Below, piece by piece: positions 39,975-48,677 of a DNA stretch of 58,446 nt. Made by a program: the position numbers and the translations under genes. Source of the DNA: Pseudomonadota bacterium (GTDB taxonomy: Bacteria > Pseudomonadota > Gammaproteobacteria > Burkholderiales > Burkholderiaceae_F); NCBI GenBank assembly GCA_029778535.1, contig JAKOQB010000013.1:1-58446 (forward strand), read 5' to 3'. The notes under the pieces were generated by a model that did no database searches, was not told where the DNA came from, and saw only the letters and a list, made by a program, of their open reading frames with translations. Position 1 is the first letter of the stretch; each line of letters begins with the position of its first letter.

Positions 39975-40670
39975 GTGCACCGGTTGCTGCGGGCGGCACT
40001 CCTGATCGCGCTGGTCGCGATCGGCGGCGCGGCGCGGCCGGCGGCCGACCCGACCCAGCCCAATGCGCCGCAGATGCAGTTCGTGCCGCCCGCCGCCGGC
40101 ACTTATCAATTGCAGCGCATCCAGCGCGCACCGGAGGCTCTGCTGCTGGATGCGCAGGCGCGCATGCGTTTCCTGAGCGAGCTCACGCACGGCAAGGTCA
40201 CGCTGCTGACATTCTTCTACACCTACTGCACGGATGCCTGGGGATGCCCGTATGCCTACAAGCTGATGACGCAACTGCGGCAACGCCTGCTGGCGCAGCC
40301 CCGGGCGGTCGGCCGCGTGCGCTTCGTAAGCATCAGTTTCGACCCGACGCATGACACACCCCAGGCATTGCGGCTGTACGCGAGCGCGCTCCACGTCGAT
40401 GCTCGCCTTCCCTGGGAATTCCTGACGGCGCGCAGCATGGGTGAACTGCTGCCCCTGTTGAGCGACTTCGGCCAGGACGTGCGCGTCGAGCGGGACGAAC
40501 AGGGACGGCCGATGCGCACGATGAATCACATGCTGAAGCTCTTCCTGATCGACCGCACGGGCGTCGTGCGCGAAATCTACGCGCTCGACTACCTGCATCC
40601 GGACATGATGGTGAACGACATCGACACGCTGCTGCTCGAAGAGCGGGCTTCGACTGCGCGACGACACTGA
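39975..40670 (+). CDS. SCO1/SenC-family copper chaperone, mtoX-associated form
   Basis: Exported thioredoxin-fold protein of 231 residues, expected to deliver copper to or mature the methanethiol oxidase. An N-terminal hydrophobic segment (LLRAALLIALVAIGGAA) is followed by LTFFYTYCTDAWGCPYAYKLM. This carries two cysteines spaced C-x5-C where classical SCO proteins have C-x3-C. The third ligand histidine is probably in NHMLKLFLID, preceding the strand that ends GVVREIYAL. VRFVSISFDPTHDTPQALRLYA is the conserved SCO helix-strand. It has a GTG start at 39975, two bases after the mtoX stop, so the two are one transcript. The next gene, an ECF sigma factor, appears unrelated. Confidence 0.87.
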   Translation: MHRLLRAALLIALVAIGGAARPAADPTQPNAPQMQFVPPAAGTYQLQRIQRAPEALLLDAQARMRFLSELTHGKVTLLTFFYTYCTDAWGCPYAYKLMTQLRQRLLAQPRAVGRVRFVSISFDPTHDTPQALRLYASALHVDARLPWEFLTARSMGELLPLLSDFGQDVRVERDEQGRPMRTMNHMLKLFLIDRTGVVREIYALDYLHPDMMVNDIDTLLLEERASTARRH

Positions 40671-40783
40671 CATGGGGTCACCCAGGCGCCGGCAGGCGGC
40701 GCATCTTGGCGTACGTGCGCAGCCGCGGCGGTAATCGGCCCCGGTCGCGAACTTTCCTTGCACGCTCCCGCATCCTGTCGATC

Positions 40784-41740
40784 ATGAAATCCAGGCCGGA
40801 CCGCATCGACGAGCGCGAGCTGCTGGTGCGCGCGCTGGCCGGCGACGGCGCGAGCCTGGCGACGGCGTTCGAACGCTGGCGGCCGCGCCTGCTGGCGGCG
40901 GCGCTGCGTCTGACGAACGACCGCGCAGAAGCGCAGGATGCGGTGCAGGAGACGTTTCTCGTCGCGCTGGCGCACCTGCCCGAACTGCGTGCGCAGCCGG
41001 CGTTCGGCGGCTGGCTGCTGGCGATCCTGCGCAACCACTGCCTGCAGCAGTTGCGCAGCCGCCGGCACGAGGCGCGCGTCGAGGAGATCGCCGACGATGC
41101 GCTGATCGATCACGGCCTCGAGCAACGGCTCGACCGGCACGCGCTGCGCGACTGGATCCTCGCCACGATCGGCCGGTTGCCGGAACCATTCAAGCTTGCC
41201 GCGCTGCTGCGCTACTTCGGCAGCTACCCGTCGTATGCGCAGATCGCCGCGATCCTCGACGTGCCGGTCGGCACCGTGCGCAGCCGGCTGGCGCAGGTCA
41301 AGCAGCGGCTGGCGGACGCGATGCTGGCGCAGGCCGGGCTGTCGGCCGATGACGACGATGGGCGCGTCGCCGCGCGGCTGGCCGAACAGACGGACGCCTT
41401 CGCCGGACTGGATTGGCAGCGCCGCGAACGCTTGATCTCGCGGTGCGACGAGGACATCGCCCTCGTCTGGGCGCGCGCGAGGCACGCGCCGACGCGGTTG
41501 CGGGGACGCCGTCACCTCGAAGCCGACTTGCGCGACGATCTCGAGCACGGCGTGCAGTACGAGCTCGTGCGCGCGCTGGCCGATGCGCGCATGAGCCTGT
41601 TCGAAACCCGGTTCCGCAACGATCCGCAGTTCCCCGACCACTGCCCGCCCGGCGCAACGCTGCTGATGGTGCACGAGGGTGACCGGATCGCGCGCATTCA
41701 CGTGTACTTGTCGCCGCGGCCGCCAAGCGACCCACTCTGA
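40784..41740 (+). CDS. ECF sigma factor with C-terminal SnoaL/NTF2-like domain
   Basis: RNA polymerase sigma factor of 318 residues. Sigma region 2 (about 20-90) has RRPRLLAAALRL-like sequence followed by AEAQDAVQETFLVALAHL. Region 4 (about 125-180) reads LPEPFKLAALLRYFGSYPSY, then AQIAAILDVPVGTVRSRLAQ, the DNA-binding helix-turn-helix. The remaining 130 residues, ending in HEGDRIARIHVYLSP, resemble a SnoaL/NTF2-like fold, which in such ECF groups acts in place of a separate anti-sigma factor. No anti-sigma gene is adjacent. The ATG at 40784 is chosen as the residue before the conserved region; the frame is open to 40706. Targets are unknown. Confidence 0.87.
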   Translation: MKSRPDRIDERELLVRALAGDGASLATAFERWRPRLLAAALRLTNDRAEAQDAVQETFLVALAHLPELRAQPAFGGWLLAILRNHCLQQLRSRRHEARVEEIADDALIDHGLEQRLDRHALRDWILATIGRLPEPFKLAALLRYFGSYPSYAQIAAILDVPVGTVRSRLAQVKQRLADAMLAQAGLSADDDDGRVAARLAEQTDAFAGLDWQRRERLISRCDEDIALVWARARHAPTRLRGRRHLEADLRDDLEHGVQYELVRALADARMSLFETRFRNDPQFPDHCPPGATLLMVHEGDRIARIHVYLSPRPPSDPL

Positions 41741-41771
41741 CGAACGTCGGGGCGCCCGGTGCCCTGCTGCG

Positions 41772-42008
41772 TCACATGCCGCGCGTCAGTTCCAGCGTGG
41801 TGTCGGCGAACATCCGCGCGACCGGACTCAGCACCCGGCCTTTCACCGACAGGATGCAGGTCGGCTGGCTCCACGCTGGCAGCTCCAGCGGCCGCAGCTT
41901 CAGCGCGCCGCGCGGCGTGCCGAACTTCAGCAACGAGTGCGGAACAACCGTCACGCACGATCCGGTCGCGAGCAGTGCATAGCGCAAATTCAGCGAGCCG
42001 GTGACGAT
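41772..42008 (-). pseudogene. C-terminal fragment of a LysR-type regulator gene
   Basis: On the minus strand about 80 codons match the end of LysR effector domains: LRYALLATGSCVTVVPHSLL, a basic central part, then LSVKGRVLSPVARMFADTTL and a stop (41772-41774). The helix-turn-helix and most of the effector domain are gone. The frame stays open further upstream, but that stretch is the antisense of a binding-protein fragment and is not LysR-like. The junction lies at about 42005-42020. Confidence 0.78.
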
Positions 42009-42581
42009 GAGCTTGCGCGGCGGATCGAAACCGGCGAGTCGTTCGAGGCCGCGCTGCTGCTGCCGGACGCGATCGACGCGTTGGTGAAGGCGGGGCGGAT
42101 CGACCCGTCGTCGGTGAGGCCGCTGGCGCGCACCGCCGTCGGCGTCGCGGTCCACACGGGACTGCCGGTTCCGGATGTCGGCTCGATAGAAGCGCTGAAG
42201 TCGGCGCCGTCGCGCGCCGGCCCGCTGGCCTGCGGACCCGACAGCGCGAGCGGCAGCCACTTCGTGAAGCTGCTCGACCGCCTCGGCGTTGCCGACGCGC
42301 GCGCGAAGCTCAAGCCGGTGGCCGGCGGTCACGTGATGGACGCGGTCGCGAAGGGCGACGCCGAGATGACCGTCATCACCTTGCCCAACATCGTCGGCGT
42401 TCCGGTCGTCACCCTCGCGGGCAAGCTTCCCGAGGCGCTGCGGCACTACACCACCTTCACCGGCGGCGCGTCCGCGTCGGCAGCGCCCGCGTCGGGCGGT
42501 CGCGCGTTGCTAAAGTTCCCGACGACGGACGAAGCCGCAGCCGCGTTCGAGCGCTTCGGGTTCGAGCGCCCGGCGCCCTGA
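42009..42581 (+). pseudogene. periplasmic substrate-binding protein gene lacking its 5' part
   Basis: The plus-strand frame from about 42009 encodes the C-terminal 190 residues of a ModA-like extracellular binding protein. It reads ARRIETGESFEAALLLPDAI, DALVKAGRID, LARTAVGVAVHTGLPVPDV and ALKSAPSRAG, with ASGSHFVKLLDRLGV further on. Signal peptide and first lobe are missing. The frame continues upstream without a stop but into DNA that codes for LysR on the other strand. It sits back to back with the LysR fragment, so a single deletion seems to have removed both 5' ends and the shared promoter region. Translation from an upstream start would not give an exported protein. Confidence 0.75.
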
Positions 42582-42600
42582 TCCGGCGTCTGCGGTCGCG

Positions 42601-43017
42601 CTACTTCAACTGCGCGCGGATCTCGCCGCCCGGGTGCGCGGCGCTGTGCACGTTGAAGTACAGGTCGCCGGCCTTGAACGCCTTCATCTGCTCGGCGTTG
42701 AGCTTGGCGCCGGCAGGCGCCTTGAAGGCGTCGCCTTCCTTCACGAACGGAATCACGACCGGGCCGTTCTTGCCGACCGCGCCGAGGTGGATGTGCGCCA
42801 TGGTCGCCTGGATGCCCTTGGTCGTGACGCTGCCGGTCACCGCGCCGTCGTCGGCGATCGAGATCGTGCCCTCGCCGCTTGCCGCCGTCGTGACCGGCGG
42901 GACTTCGTTGGCGCCGGACAGCAGGACCTTCACGTCCGCGCCGTAGGCGGCGCCGCTTCCCAGCACGCCGAGCGCGAGGACCGTCGCGGCGAACATCGAT
43001 TTCTTCGTAGTGATCAT
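42601..43017 (-). CDS. CHRD-domain secreted protein
   Basis: Exported protein of 138 residues. The signal peptide SMFAATVLALGVLGSGAAYGA is followed by a single CHRD domain: VLLSGANEVPPVTTAASGEG at its start, AHIHLGAVGKNGPVVIPF in the middle and YFNVHSAAHPGGEIRAQL at the end. The domain takes its name from chordin; in bacteria it is common in secreted proteins of unknown function. Start ATG at 43017 has GGGAGAACGAA upstream. The frame is open further but the signal peptide fixes the start. It converges with the binding-protein remnant and is divergent from the hydroxylase gene. Confidence 0.88.
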   Translation of the reverse strand: MITTKKSMFAATVLALGVLGSGAAYGADVKVLLSGANEVPPVTTAASGEGTISIADDGAVTGSVTTKGIQATMAHIHLGAVGKNGPVVIPFVKEGDAFKAPAGAKLNAEQMKAFKAGDLYFNVHSAAHPGGEIRAQLK

Positions 43018-43109
43018 TTCGTTCTCCCAGGCGAATACAAACTCGCCCCCGCCATCGGCTGGGGACGGACCGTAGAGTGCGATTGACCGCGTCCGCCTTC
43101 GGTAGTTGC

Positions 43110-43125
43110 TCCCGCGCAGGCGGGA
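43110..43125. repeat. short palindrome, GCGCAGG family
   Basis: TCCCGC-GCAG-GCGGGA with AACCCG following is a reduced copy of the element at 29040. It lies in the 223-base divergent gap between the CHRD and hydroxylase genes. Confidence 0.6.
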
Positions 43126-43240
43126 ACCCGCCGCGCCACCTACGTAGATTCCGCATGGGCCGTGGCCGCGAACCCTTTGCGCCGCCGCTGCATCCTGCGT
43201 TCGACCCGCCGCACGGCGGAACCGACACGGGGAAAAGCCG

Positions 43241-44032
43241 ATGAACGCGGAAGACCTCCTCGGGCTGCTGGTGCCCGCAACTTTCTTCGGCATGTGGGCG
43301 ATCGAGGCGAAGTGGCCGGCGCGGAAGTTTCCGCAGCCCCGGGGCCGGCGCTGGCTGGGCATCGGCTGCTTCATCCTGATGGCGACGACCACCACGCTCG
43401 TGCCGCCGGCGCTTCCCGCCGACTGGCTCGAGCGCCATCGCCTGCTCGACGGCAGCGGTCTCGGCGTGGTCGGCGGCGCAGTCGTCGGCTACGTCGTGCT
43501 GTCGTTCGTCAGCTATCTGTGGCACCGGAACGCGCACCGTTTCGCGCTGATTTGGCGGCTGTTCCATCAGGTCCATCACAGCCCGCAGTACGTCGACATG
43601 TCGGGCTCGATGATCTTCCACCCGACCGAGATGGTCGTGTTCTCCGTGCTCACGGTGGTCACGACGACGCTCGCGCTCGGGCTCGATCCGCTCGCCGCCG
43701 CGCTGACCGGCTACATCGCCGCCTTCTACAGCATGTTCCAGCACTGGAACATCCGCACGCCGCGCTGGCTCGGCTATTTCATCCAGCGCCCGGAGGCGCA
43801 CTGCGTGCACCACCAGCGCGAGGTGCACCACTACAACTTCGCCGATCTCCCGTGGTGGGACATGCTCGCCGGCACGTTCCGCAATCCGCGCGCATGGGAG
43901 GGCGAAGCGGGATTCGAGGCAAGTGCGTCGCGCCGCCTCGGTGCGATGCTCGCGTTCCGCGACGTCAACGCGAACGACTACGGCCCGGCGAGCCTCGGCG
44001 TGAAGGACAAGGCGCGGCTGCAGGCGATCTGA
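43241..44032 (+). CDS. sterol desaturase / fatty acid hydroxylase superfamily protein
   Basis: Di-iron membrane oxygenase of 263 residues. The histidine clusters of the superfamily are present in order: HRNAH (after FVSYLWH), HQVHHS, and HCVHHQREVHHYNFAD. There are four to five membrane segments, including WLGIGCFILMATTTTLVPPAL and GGAVVGYVVLSFVSYL. Possible reactions are hydroxylation or desaturation of a fatty acyl chain, a carotenoid or a hopanoid; nothing in the window points to one. The start follows GGGGAAAAG. The metallophosphoesterase gene begins 194 bases later and is probably separate. Confidence 0.9.
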   Translation: MNAEDLLGLLVPATFFGMWAIEAKWPARKFPQPRGRRWLGIGCFILMATTTTLVPPALPADWLERHRLLDGSGLGVVGGAVVGYVVLSFVSYLWHRNAHRFALIWRLFHQVHHSPQYVDMSGSMIFHPTEMVVFSVLTVVTTTLALGLDPLAAALTGYIAAFYSMFQHWNIRTPRWLGYFIQRPEAHCVHHQREVHHYNFADLPWWDMLAGTFRNPRAWEGEAGFEASASRRLGAMLAFRDVNANDYGPASLGVKDKARLQAI

Positions 44033-44226
44033 CGCACGTCGATCGACGCCCGTCATCCCGCCGGACGCAGTCCGCGTCGGCGTCGCGCGCGGTGGGCGGT
44101 CCCGCGTCCGTCAGCGCTCGGCGGCGACGCGCGCCGATGCGCTGCGATCGTGCCCGCCGCGTTGTAGGCTTGCCGCTCGGAACGGAAGCAGCGCCGGTGC
44201 AGAGGGGCAGCGGCGGCCGGCACAGC

Positions 44227-44979
44227 ATGAGGATCCAGGTTCTGTCCGATCTGCACCTGACGGTCGCGGCGATGGAACCGCCGCCCACCGATGCCGACGT
44301 GGTCGTGCTGGCGGGCGACCTCGCGCGGCCGCAGCAGGCGCTCGACTGGGCGCGCGCGTTCGAGCAGCCGGTCGTCTACGTGCCCGGCAACCACGAGTAC
44401 TACGGCGGCAGCCTGGCCGCGGTGCGCGAGGAACTGAAGCGGCTCGCCGCGGGAACGCAGGTGCACGTGCTCGATCAGGACGAAATCACGCTGCAGGGTG
44501 TGCGCTTCGTCGGCGCCACGCTGTGGACCGACTTCGAGCTGTTCGACGGCGCGCAGCGCGAGGAGTCGATCGCCGCCGCGCTGCGCGTGATCGCGGATTT
44601 CTCGCGCATCACGATCGACGGCGAAACGCGCTTCACGCCCGCGCACTCGCGCCTGCTGTGCGGCCAGGCCGTGCGGTGGCTGTCGCAGCGGCTGCGCGAA
44701 TCCCGACCGCCGACGGTGGTCGTCACGCACCACGCGCCGTCGGCGCGCAGCGTGGAGCCGAAGTACGCCGGTTCGCCGCTAAATGCGGCGTTCGTCTCCA
44801 ACCTCGATGCGCTGGTCGCCGGCTCAGGCAGTGCGCTGTGGATCCACGGCCACACGCACTACCCGGTCGACTACGCGCTCGGTGCCACGCGCGTGTTCGG
44901 CAACCCGCGCGGCTATGCGCGCAACGGCGTGCCGGAGAACCGCGGCTTCGATCCGTTCTGCATCGTCGAGGTCGCCTGA
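44227..44979 (+). CDS. metallophosphoesterase (calcineurin-like)
   Basis: Cytoplasmic hydrolase of 250 residues. The dinuclear-metal motifs are complete: VLSDLHL (D-x-H), VVLAGDLARP (GD), VPGNHEYYGG (GNHE), VVTHHAPS (H) and WIHGHTHYPVDY (GHTH). It lacks a signal peptide. Close relatives are annotated only as phosphoesterases; the substrate may be a phosphodiester or a nucleotide. The ATG at 44227 immediately precedes the first strand (MRIQVLSDLHL). It converges with the GNAT gene pair. Confidence 0.92.
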   Translation: MRIQVLSDLHLTVAAMEPPPTDADVVVLAGDLARPQQALDWARAFEQPVVYVPGNHEYYGGSLAAVREELKRLAAGTQVHVLDQDEITLQGVRFVGATLWTDFELFDGAQREESIAAALRVIADFSRITIDGETRFTPAHSRLLCGQAVRWLSQRLRESRPPTVVVTHHAPSARSVEPKYAGSPLNAAFVSNLDALVAGSGSALWIHGHTHYPVDYALGATRVFGNPRGYARNGVPENRGFDPFCIVEVA

Positions 44980-45005
44980 CCGGCGTGCCGGGCGACCCGC
45001 CGTGA

Positions 45006-45551
45006 CTACCCCGGCGACGTCTGCTCCTTCGCGGAGGACAGCGCCTGCCGCAGGAACCCGAGATACCGTGCAGCCGGACTGCGCCGGCGCGTGAAGTGCT
45101 TGGTCATCGGATGCGATCCGTCGGACAGCGCGGGGCCCGAACGCAGGTAGCCGCGATGCAGGTAGAAGTCGAGCGCGTTGCGGCTGCCAAGCAACCGCGC
45201 AGTCGCATGCCCGGCGCGCTGGATCGACGTCTCCGCCATGCAAAGCAGTCCCGAACCCACGCCTCGCCGGGAGAATTCCGGCGCGACGTAAAGTGCGGTG
45301 ACGCGATTCTGGTCGACCTCGATCCAGCCGATCGCCGTCTCCTGCACCGCGACCCAGACGGAATGTTCGCGAATCGCTCGGGCGATCCGCGCCGCGCCTG
45401 CGCCGCCTACCCATCTTTCGGCCTCGTCCGCCGGCACCCGGGGCGCGGACAGCCCCAGGATCGAACTGCGCCGAATGGCCCCCAGCGCTTCCTCGTCGCC
45501 CGGGTGCGCGCGGCGGATCAGCGTGACGCCGACTGGATTCGAGCGAGACAT
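45006..45551 (-). CDS. GNAT-family N-acetyltransferase
   Basis: Acetyl-CoA-dependent transferase of 181 residues. The GNAT core reads VTLIRRAHPGDEEALGAIRR at the start, then VTALYVAPEFSRRGVGSGLL, the acetyl-CoA-binding R/Q-x-x-G-x-G/A loop, and ALDFYLHRGYLRSGP near the end. I favour ATG 45551, close to the domain start. An alternative GTG at 45626 overlaps the stop of the upstream GNAT gene (GTGA) and would add 25 residues, which speaks for coupling of the two. Substrate unknown. Confidence 0.82.
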   Translation of the reverse strand: MSRSNPVGVTLIRRAHPGDEEALGAIRRSSILGLSAPRVPADEAERWVGGAGAARIARAIREHSVWVAVQETAIGWIEVDQNRVTALYVAPEFSRRGVGSGLLCMAETSIQRAGHATARLLGSRNALDFYLHRGYLRSGPALSDGSHPMTKHFTRRRSPAARYLGFLRQALSSAKEQTSPG

Positions 45552-45622
45552 GGGTTCGTGGGGGCGGGTATCGGACACAAGGCCGCAATGATGCGCGACC
45601 TCGCGCTCGCGCACCACTCGAC

Positions 45623-46222
45623 TCACCTGATCTGGTTTGCGCCGCCCGCCGAAGGCGTCGCGCCCAATTCAAGATCGATCCGATACTTCAGCCCCTCGTG
45701 TCCACCGTAGTGCGCCGACTCGCGATACGCGCCGAGCAGCACGCCGCCGTTGGCCTGGATCACGCGTCGTGATGCGACGTTGTCCGGCTGGGTCGAGACG
45801 TAAACGTACTGCAGTCCCTCCGCCCTTGCCAACGGCAGCAGGTGGCGCAGCGCCTGCGTTGCATAGCCGCGACCGCGTTTCGCCGCGACGACCGCGTAGC
45901 CGATGTGGCCGAGCACGTACCGCGGCAACTCCGACGTTCCGCGCTGCCAGCGCAGGCCGATCGAGCCGCAGAACTCGCCGTCCCACATCCACAGGCGGTA
46001 GCCGGGCAAGCGCGGCACGCGCGTGCCGTCGGGCAACGTGATCGGAGCGCCGCGCGCTTCCGGGTCATACAGGCCGGCGAGGAACTGCGCGGCGTCATGC
46101 TCGATCTTCTCCAGTTCCTCTTGCGCTGCCGCCGCGCCGCGAACGTTGTCGGCCGACCAGCCGCTCTTCAGCGCGGCGAGGCAGCTCGGCAGATGAACGG
46201 AGGCGGGTCGGACCAATTCCAT
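45623..46222 (-). CDS. GNAT-family N-acetyltransferase (RimJ/RimL-like)
   Basis: A 199-residue protein of the GNAT fold: GYRLWMWDGEFCGSIGLRW, then YVLGHIGYAVVAAKRGRGYA with the acetyl-CoA loop, and STQPDNVASRRVIQANGGVL near the C-terminus. The PDNVAS-x-RVIQANGG motif is common in RimJ/RimL-like enzymes that acetylate amino groups of proteins or small molecules. It stands 4 bases from the MFS remnant upstream and probably drives the second GNAT gene downstream. Substrate unknown. Confidence 0.87.
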   Translation of the reverse strand: MELVRPASVHLPSCLAALKSGWSADNVRGAAAAQEELEKIEHDAAQFLAGLYDPEARGAPITLPDGTRVPRLPGYRLWMWDGEFCGSIGLRWQRGTSELPRYVLGHIGYAVVAAKRGRGYATQALRHLLPLARAEGLQYVYVSTQPDNVASRRVIQANGGVLLGAYRESAHYGGHEGLKYRIDLELGATPSAGGANQIR

Positions 46223-46225
46223 GCG

Positions 46226-47103
46226 TCACCGCTTGATCGAATGCGCCAGATAGCGCGTGACCTTCGGCTCGCCGGGGCCGAGGTGGAACGCGTTGCGGCG
46301 CGCGCGCAGCTCCCAGTCGGACGCGGTCATGCGCTCGAAGCGGCGCAGGTGCTCGGCCCACGACTTGTCCGGGAAGTATTCGAGGTAACGGCCGCGTACC
46401 GTCGTGTCCTCGAACAGAACCCACGACAGCGCGCCCTTGCGCAGCCGGTCCGCGCGCGTGTCGCGCATCACGGCGGCAAACTCTTCCGCGCACGTTGGAT
46501 CGATCCGGTACTCGATCGTCATCATCACCGGGCCCTGCTCGTGCTCGATCGGGAACGCCGGCACCGGCTCGTCGAGGTAGCGCCCGCCGCGACCGGCCCG
46601 AGCACGCGCGAGGCGTTCATCGCGATGCCGTTCAGACCGATCGCCGCGTGCAGCTCTTCGCGTGGCACGAGTTCGGGCACGATCGCCGAGTACACGGGCC
46701 AGCGCATCGCCATGCCGATGCCGTTGGCAAAGGTGAGCAGGAGCAGCAACGGCGCGGTCAGCCACCCGGCAAGCACGACGATGAAGAGCACGATCGCGTT
46801 GAACGCGACCCAGCACTGCGTGGCGAGGTAGTAGTGGCGCCGGTCGAGGGTGTCCGCCAGCGCGCCGCTCGGCACGCCGAGCAGGAACACCGGCGCCGAC
46901 GACGCGGTCTGCACCAGCGCGACCATGATCGGCGACGTGGTGAGCGAGGTCATCAGCCACGCCGCCGCCACGTCGTTCATCCACATGCCGACGTTCGACG
47001 TGAGCCAGGTGAGCCACAGCATGCGGAACACCGGGCGCTGCATCGGCGCCCAGGCGGAGTGCGGTGCATCCGAAGCGATGGCAGGCGCAGGCTGGCTCAT
47101 CAA
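46226..47103 (-). pseudogene. MFS transporter gene (MFS_3/enterobactin-exporter type) with its middle deleted
   Basis: Frame one from ATG 47103 encodes the first 180 residues of a major facilitator: VFRMLWLTWLTSNVGMWMND, VFLLGVPSGALADTLDRRHY and IGLNGIAMNASRVLGPVAAG. Another frame then encodes only the soluble C-terminal domain of the same family, MMTIEYRIDPTCAEEFAAVM, LSWVLFEDTTVRGRYLEYF and RFERMTASDWELRARRN. About 230 residues with the later helices are missing and the frame changes at the junction near 46580-46600. Intact relatives have about 530 residues. The product would not be a working carrier. Confidence 0.82.
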
Positions 47104-47228
47104 GACAACTGCAGATTGACGACGAACGCGATTCTCGCAGCCCGTTCGTACCGCGTGCGCAGCGGTGCCCGTTCATGGTGCCCCGTTCACGCGGTGGCAG
47201 TTGTCGCTGCACGCTGACGACCCGCGCG

Positions 47229-48599
47229 TCACTCATACAGCAGAACCTGCGCTCGGTAGTCGCCCCCCGTCCCTTCGCCGCCGACCACGAGGATGCGCCC
47301 GTCCGGCAAACGATTCACGCTGTGAAGCATCCGCTCCCCCGGCATCGGGGCCAGCGCCTTGCCACCCTGCTCGGCTTGATATTCCTCGCTGCTCGCGCTC
47401 GGGCGCGCGTCCGCCGTTTCGCCACCGAACAGCAGCACGCGATCGTCCGGCAACAGGATCGAGCGCATCATCGTGCGCGCGGCGGCCATCGGCGCCGCGC
47501 CGGTGAACCGATGGGTCGCGGGATCGAAGCGCAGCGCGCTCGCCAGCCGCACGATTTCGCCGTCGGTGCCGATCGTTTCGCCACCGACGATCAGCACGCT
47601 CCCGTCGCTCAGCCGGTGCGCGGCGTGCAGGCGGCGCATCTCGATTCCGGTCGATGAAACCGGCACGAAGGTCTCGGTACGCGGGTCGAACAACTCGGCG
47701 AACTGATAGGCAGTGCGGTCGGACTGCCCGCCGGCGATCAGCACCCGGCCGTCGTTGAGCAGCGTCGCGGTGTGGTGCCAGCGCATCTGCGTCATGCGCC
47801 CGGCGGCGAGTCGCCATGCATGGGTGGCCGGGTCCCAGATCTCGGCGCTGTCGCGGCCCAAGCCGCCGGTCACGAGAACGCGCCCGTCGGCGAGCAGGGT
47901 CGTCGCGTGCCAGTTGCGCGGCTGCACCAGATCGCCGCCGTTGGAAACAGCGCCGGTGCGCTCGTCGATCAGGTCGGCGACGTTGCCGATCTGCAGGCTG
48001 GACGCGCCGCCGAACACCAGTATGCGTCCGTCCGGCAGGCGCGTGGCACTGTGGCCGCTGCGGCCGGTGCGCATCGAACCGATGCGCGTGAAGGTGCGCG
48101 TGACGGGATCGAACCGGTCGACGGCGTCCGACAGCGCGTTCAAACCGCGCGATCCGCCGAGGATGAGTACCGCGCCGTCGCCGGTCGTGACGGCGGCGTG
48201 ATCGGAACCGGCGAAGGGAACGTCGAGCGCCGCGAAGCGATCGCGGAACCTCACGCGCAATGTGATCGCCTGCGCGGCCGACTTGCCGCCGCCGTCGACG
48301 ATCAGTCGATAGGCCGCGCCACTGTCGAGCACCGGCGTTTCGACGGCGGCGCCGCTGGCCACCGCGCCGATGCGGGGCTCGATGCGGCCCGTGCCGCCGC
48401 GATAGCGCACCGTCAGGCGCGCCTTGTCGCCCACGAAGTACGCATCGCGATCGGCCGCGAACTGCGCGATCACCGGTTCATCCGGCATCGCATCGCCCGC
48501 CCCGCCGCCGCAGGCGCCGAGCAGCGCGGCGGAAATGACGATCAGACAGGCCGCGGCGATTCGCCCGGCAGTGACGCGTTTTTCGATTGACTTGAACAT
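47229..48599 (-). CDS. Kelch-repeat lipoprotein
   Basis: Exported lipoprotein of 456 residues. The signal sequence ends with lipobox LLGAC (Cys30). A short Ig-like part (about 45-125) is followed by six Kelch-like blades, each with the pattern DGRILVFGG / DGRVLVTGG / DGRVLIAGG / DGSVLIVGG / DDRVLLFGG / DGRILVVGG, forming a propeller similar to galactose oxidase. The copper ligands of galactose oxidase cannot be identified, so it is more likely a binding protein. It is divergent from the LysR gene at 48713 and probably controlled by it. Function unknown. Confidence 0.85.
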   Translation of the reverse strand: MFKSIEKRVTAGRIAAACLIVISAALLGACGGGAGDAMPDEPVIAQFAADRDAYFVGDKARLTVRYRGGTGRIEPRIGAVASGAAVETPVLDSGAAYRLIVDGGGKSAAQAITLRVRFRDRFAALDVPFAGSDHAAVTTGDGAVLILGGSRGLNALSDAVDRFDPVTRTFTRIGSMRTGRSGHSATRLPDGRILVFGGASSLQIGNVADLIDERTGAVSNGGDLVQPRNWHATTLLADGRVLVTGGLGRDSAEIWDPATHAWRLAAGRMTQMRWHHTATLLNDGRVLIAGGQSDRTAYQFAELFDPRTETFVPVSSTGIEMRRLHAAHRLSDGSVLIVGGETIGTDGEIVRLASALRFDPATHRFTGAAPMAAARTMMRSILLPDDRVLLFGGETADARPSASSEEYQAEQGGKALAPMPGERMLHSVNRLPDGRILVVGGEGTGGDYRAQVLLYE

Positions 48600-48677
48600 G
48601 GTTGGCTCCGAAAGAGTCAGGCGCCGGCGCCGATCGCACCGCGCGCGAGGACGGCGACTCTAGGTTCGGCCGCCGCC

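Noticed and set aside
41679..42581. A single intact plus-strand gene of 300 codons
   Set aside because: The first third has no similarity to binding proteins and is antisense to a LysR C-terminus. Only the part after about 42009 is coherent.
46226..47236. A single intact minus-strand gene of 336 codons
   Set aside because: Its first two thirds are out of frame with the MFS N-terminus and read as Arg/Ala-rich nonsense. Only the C-terminal domain is coherent.
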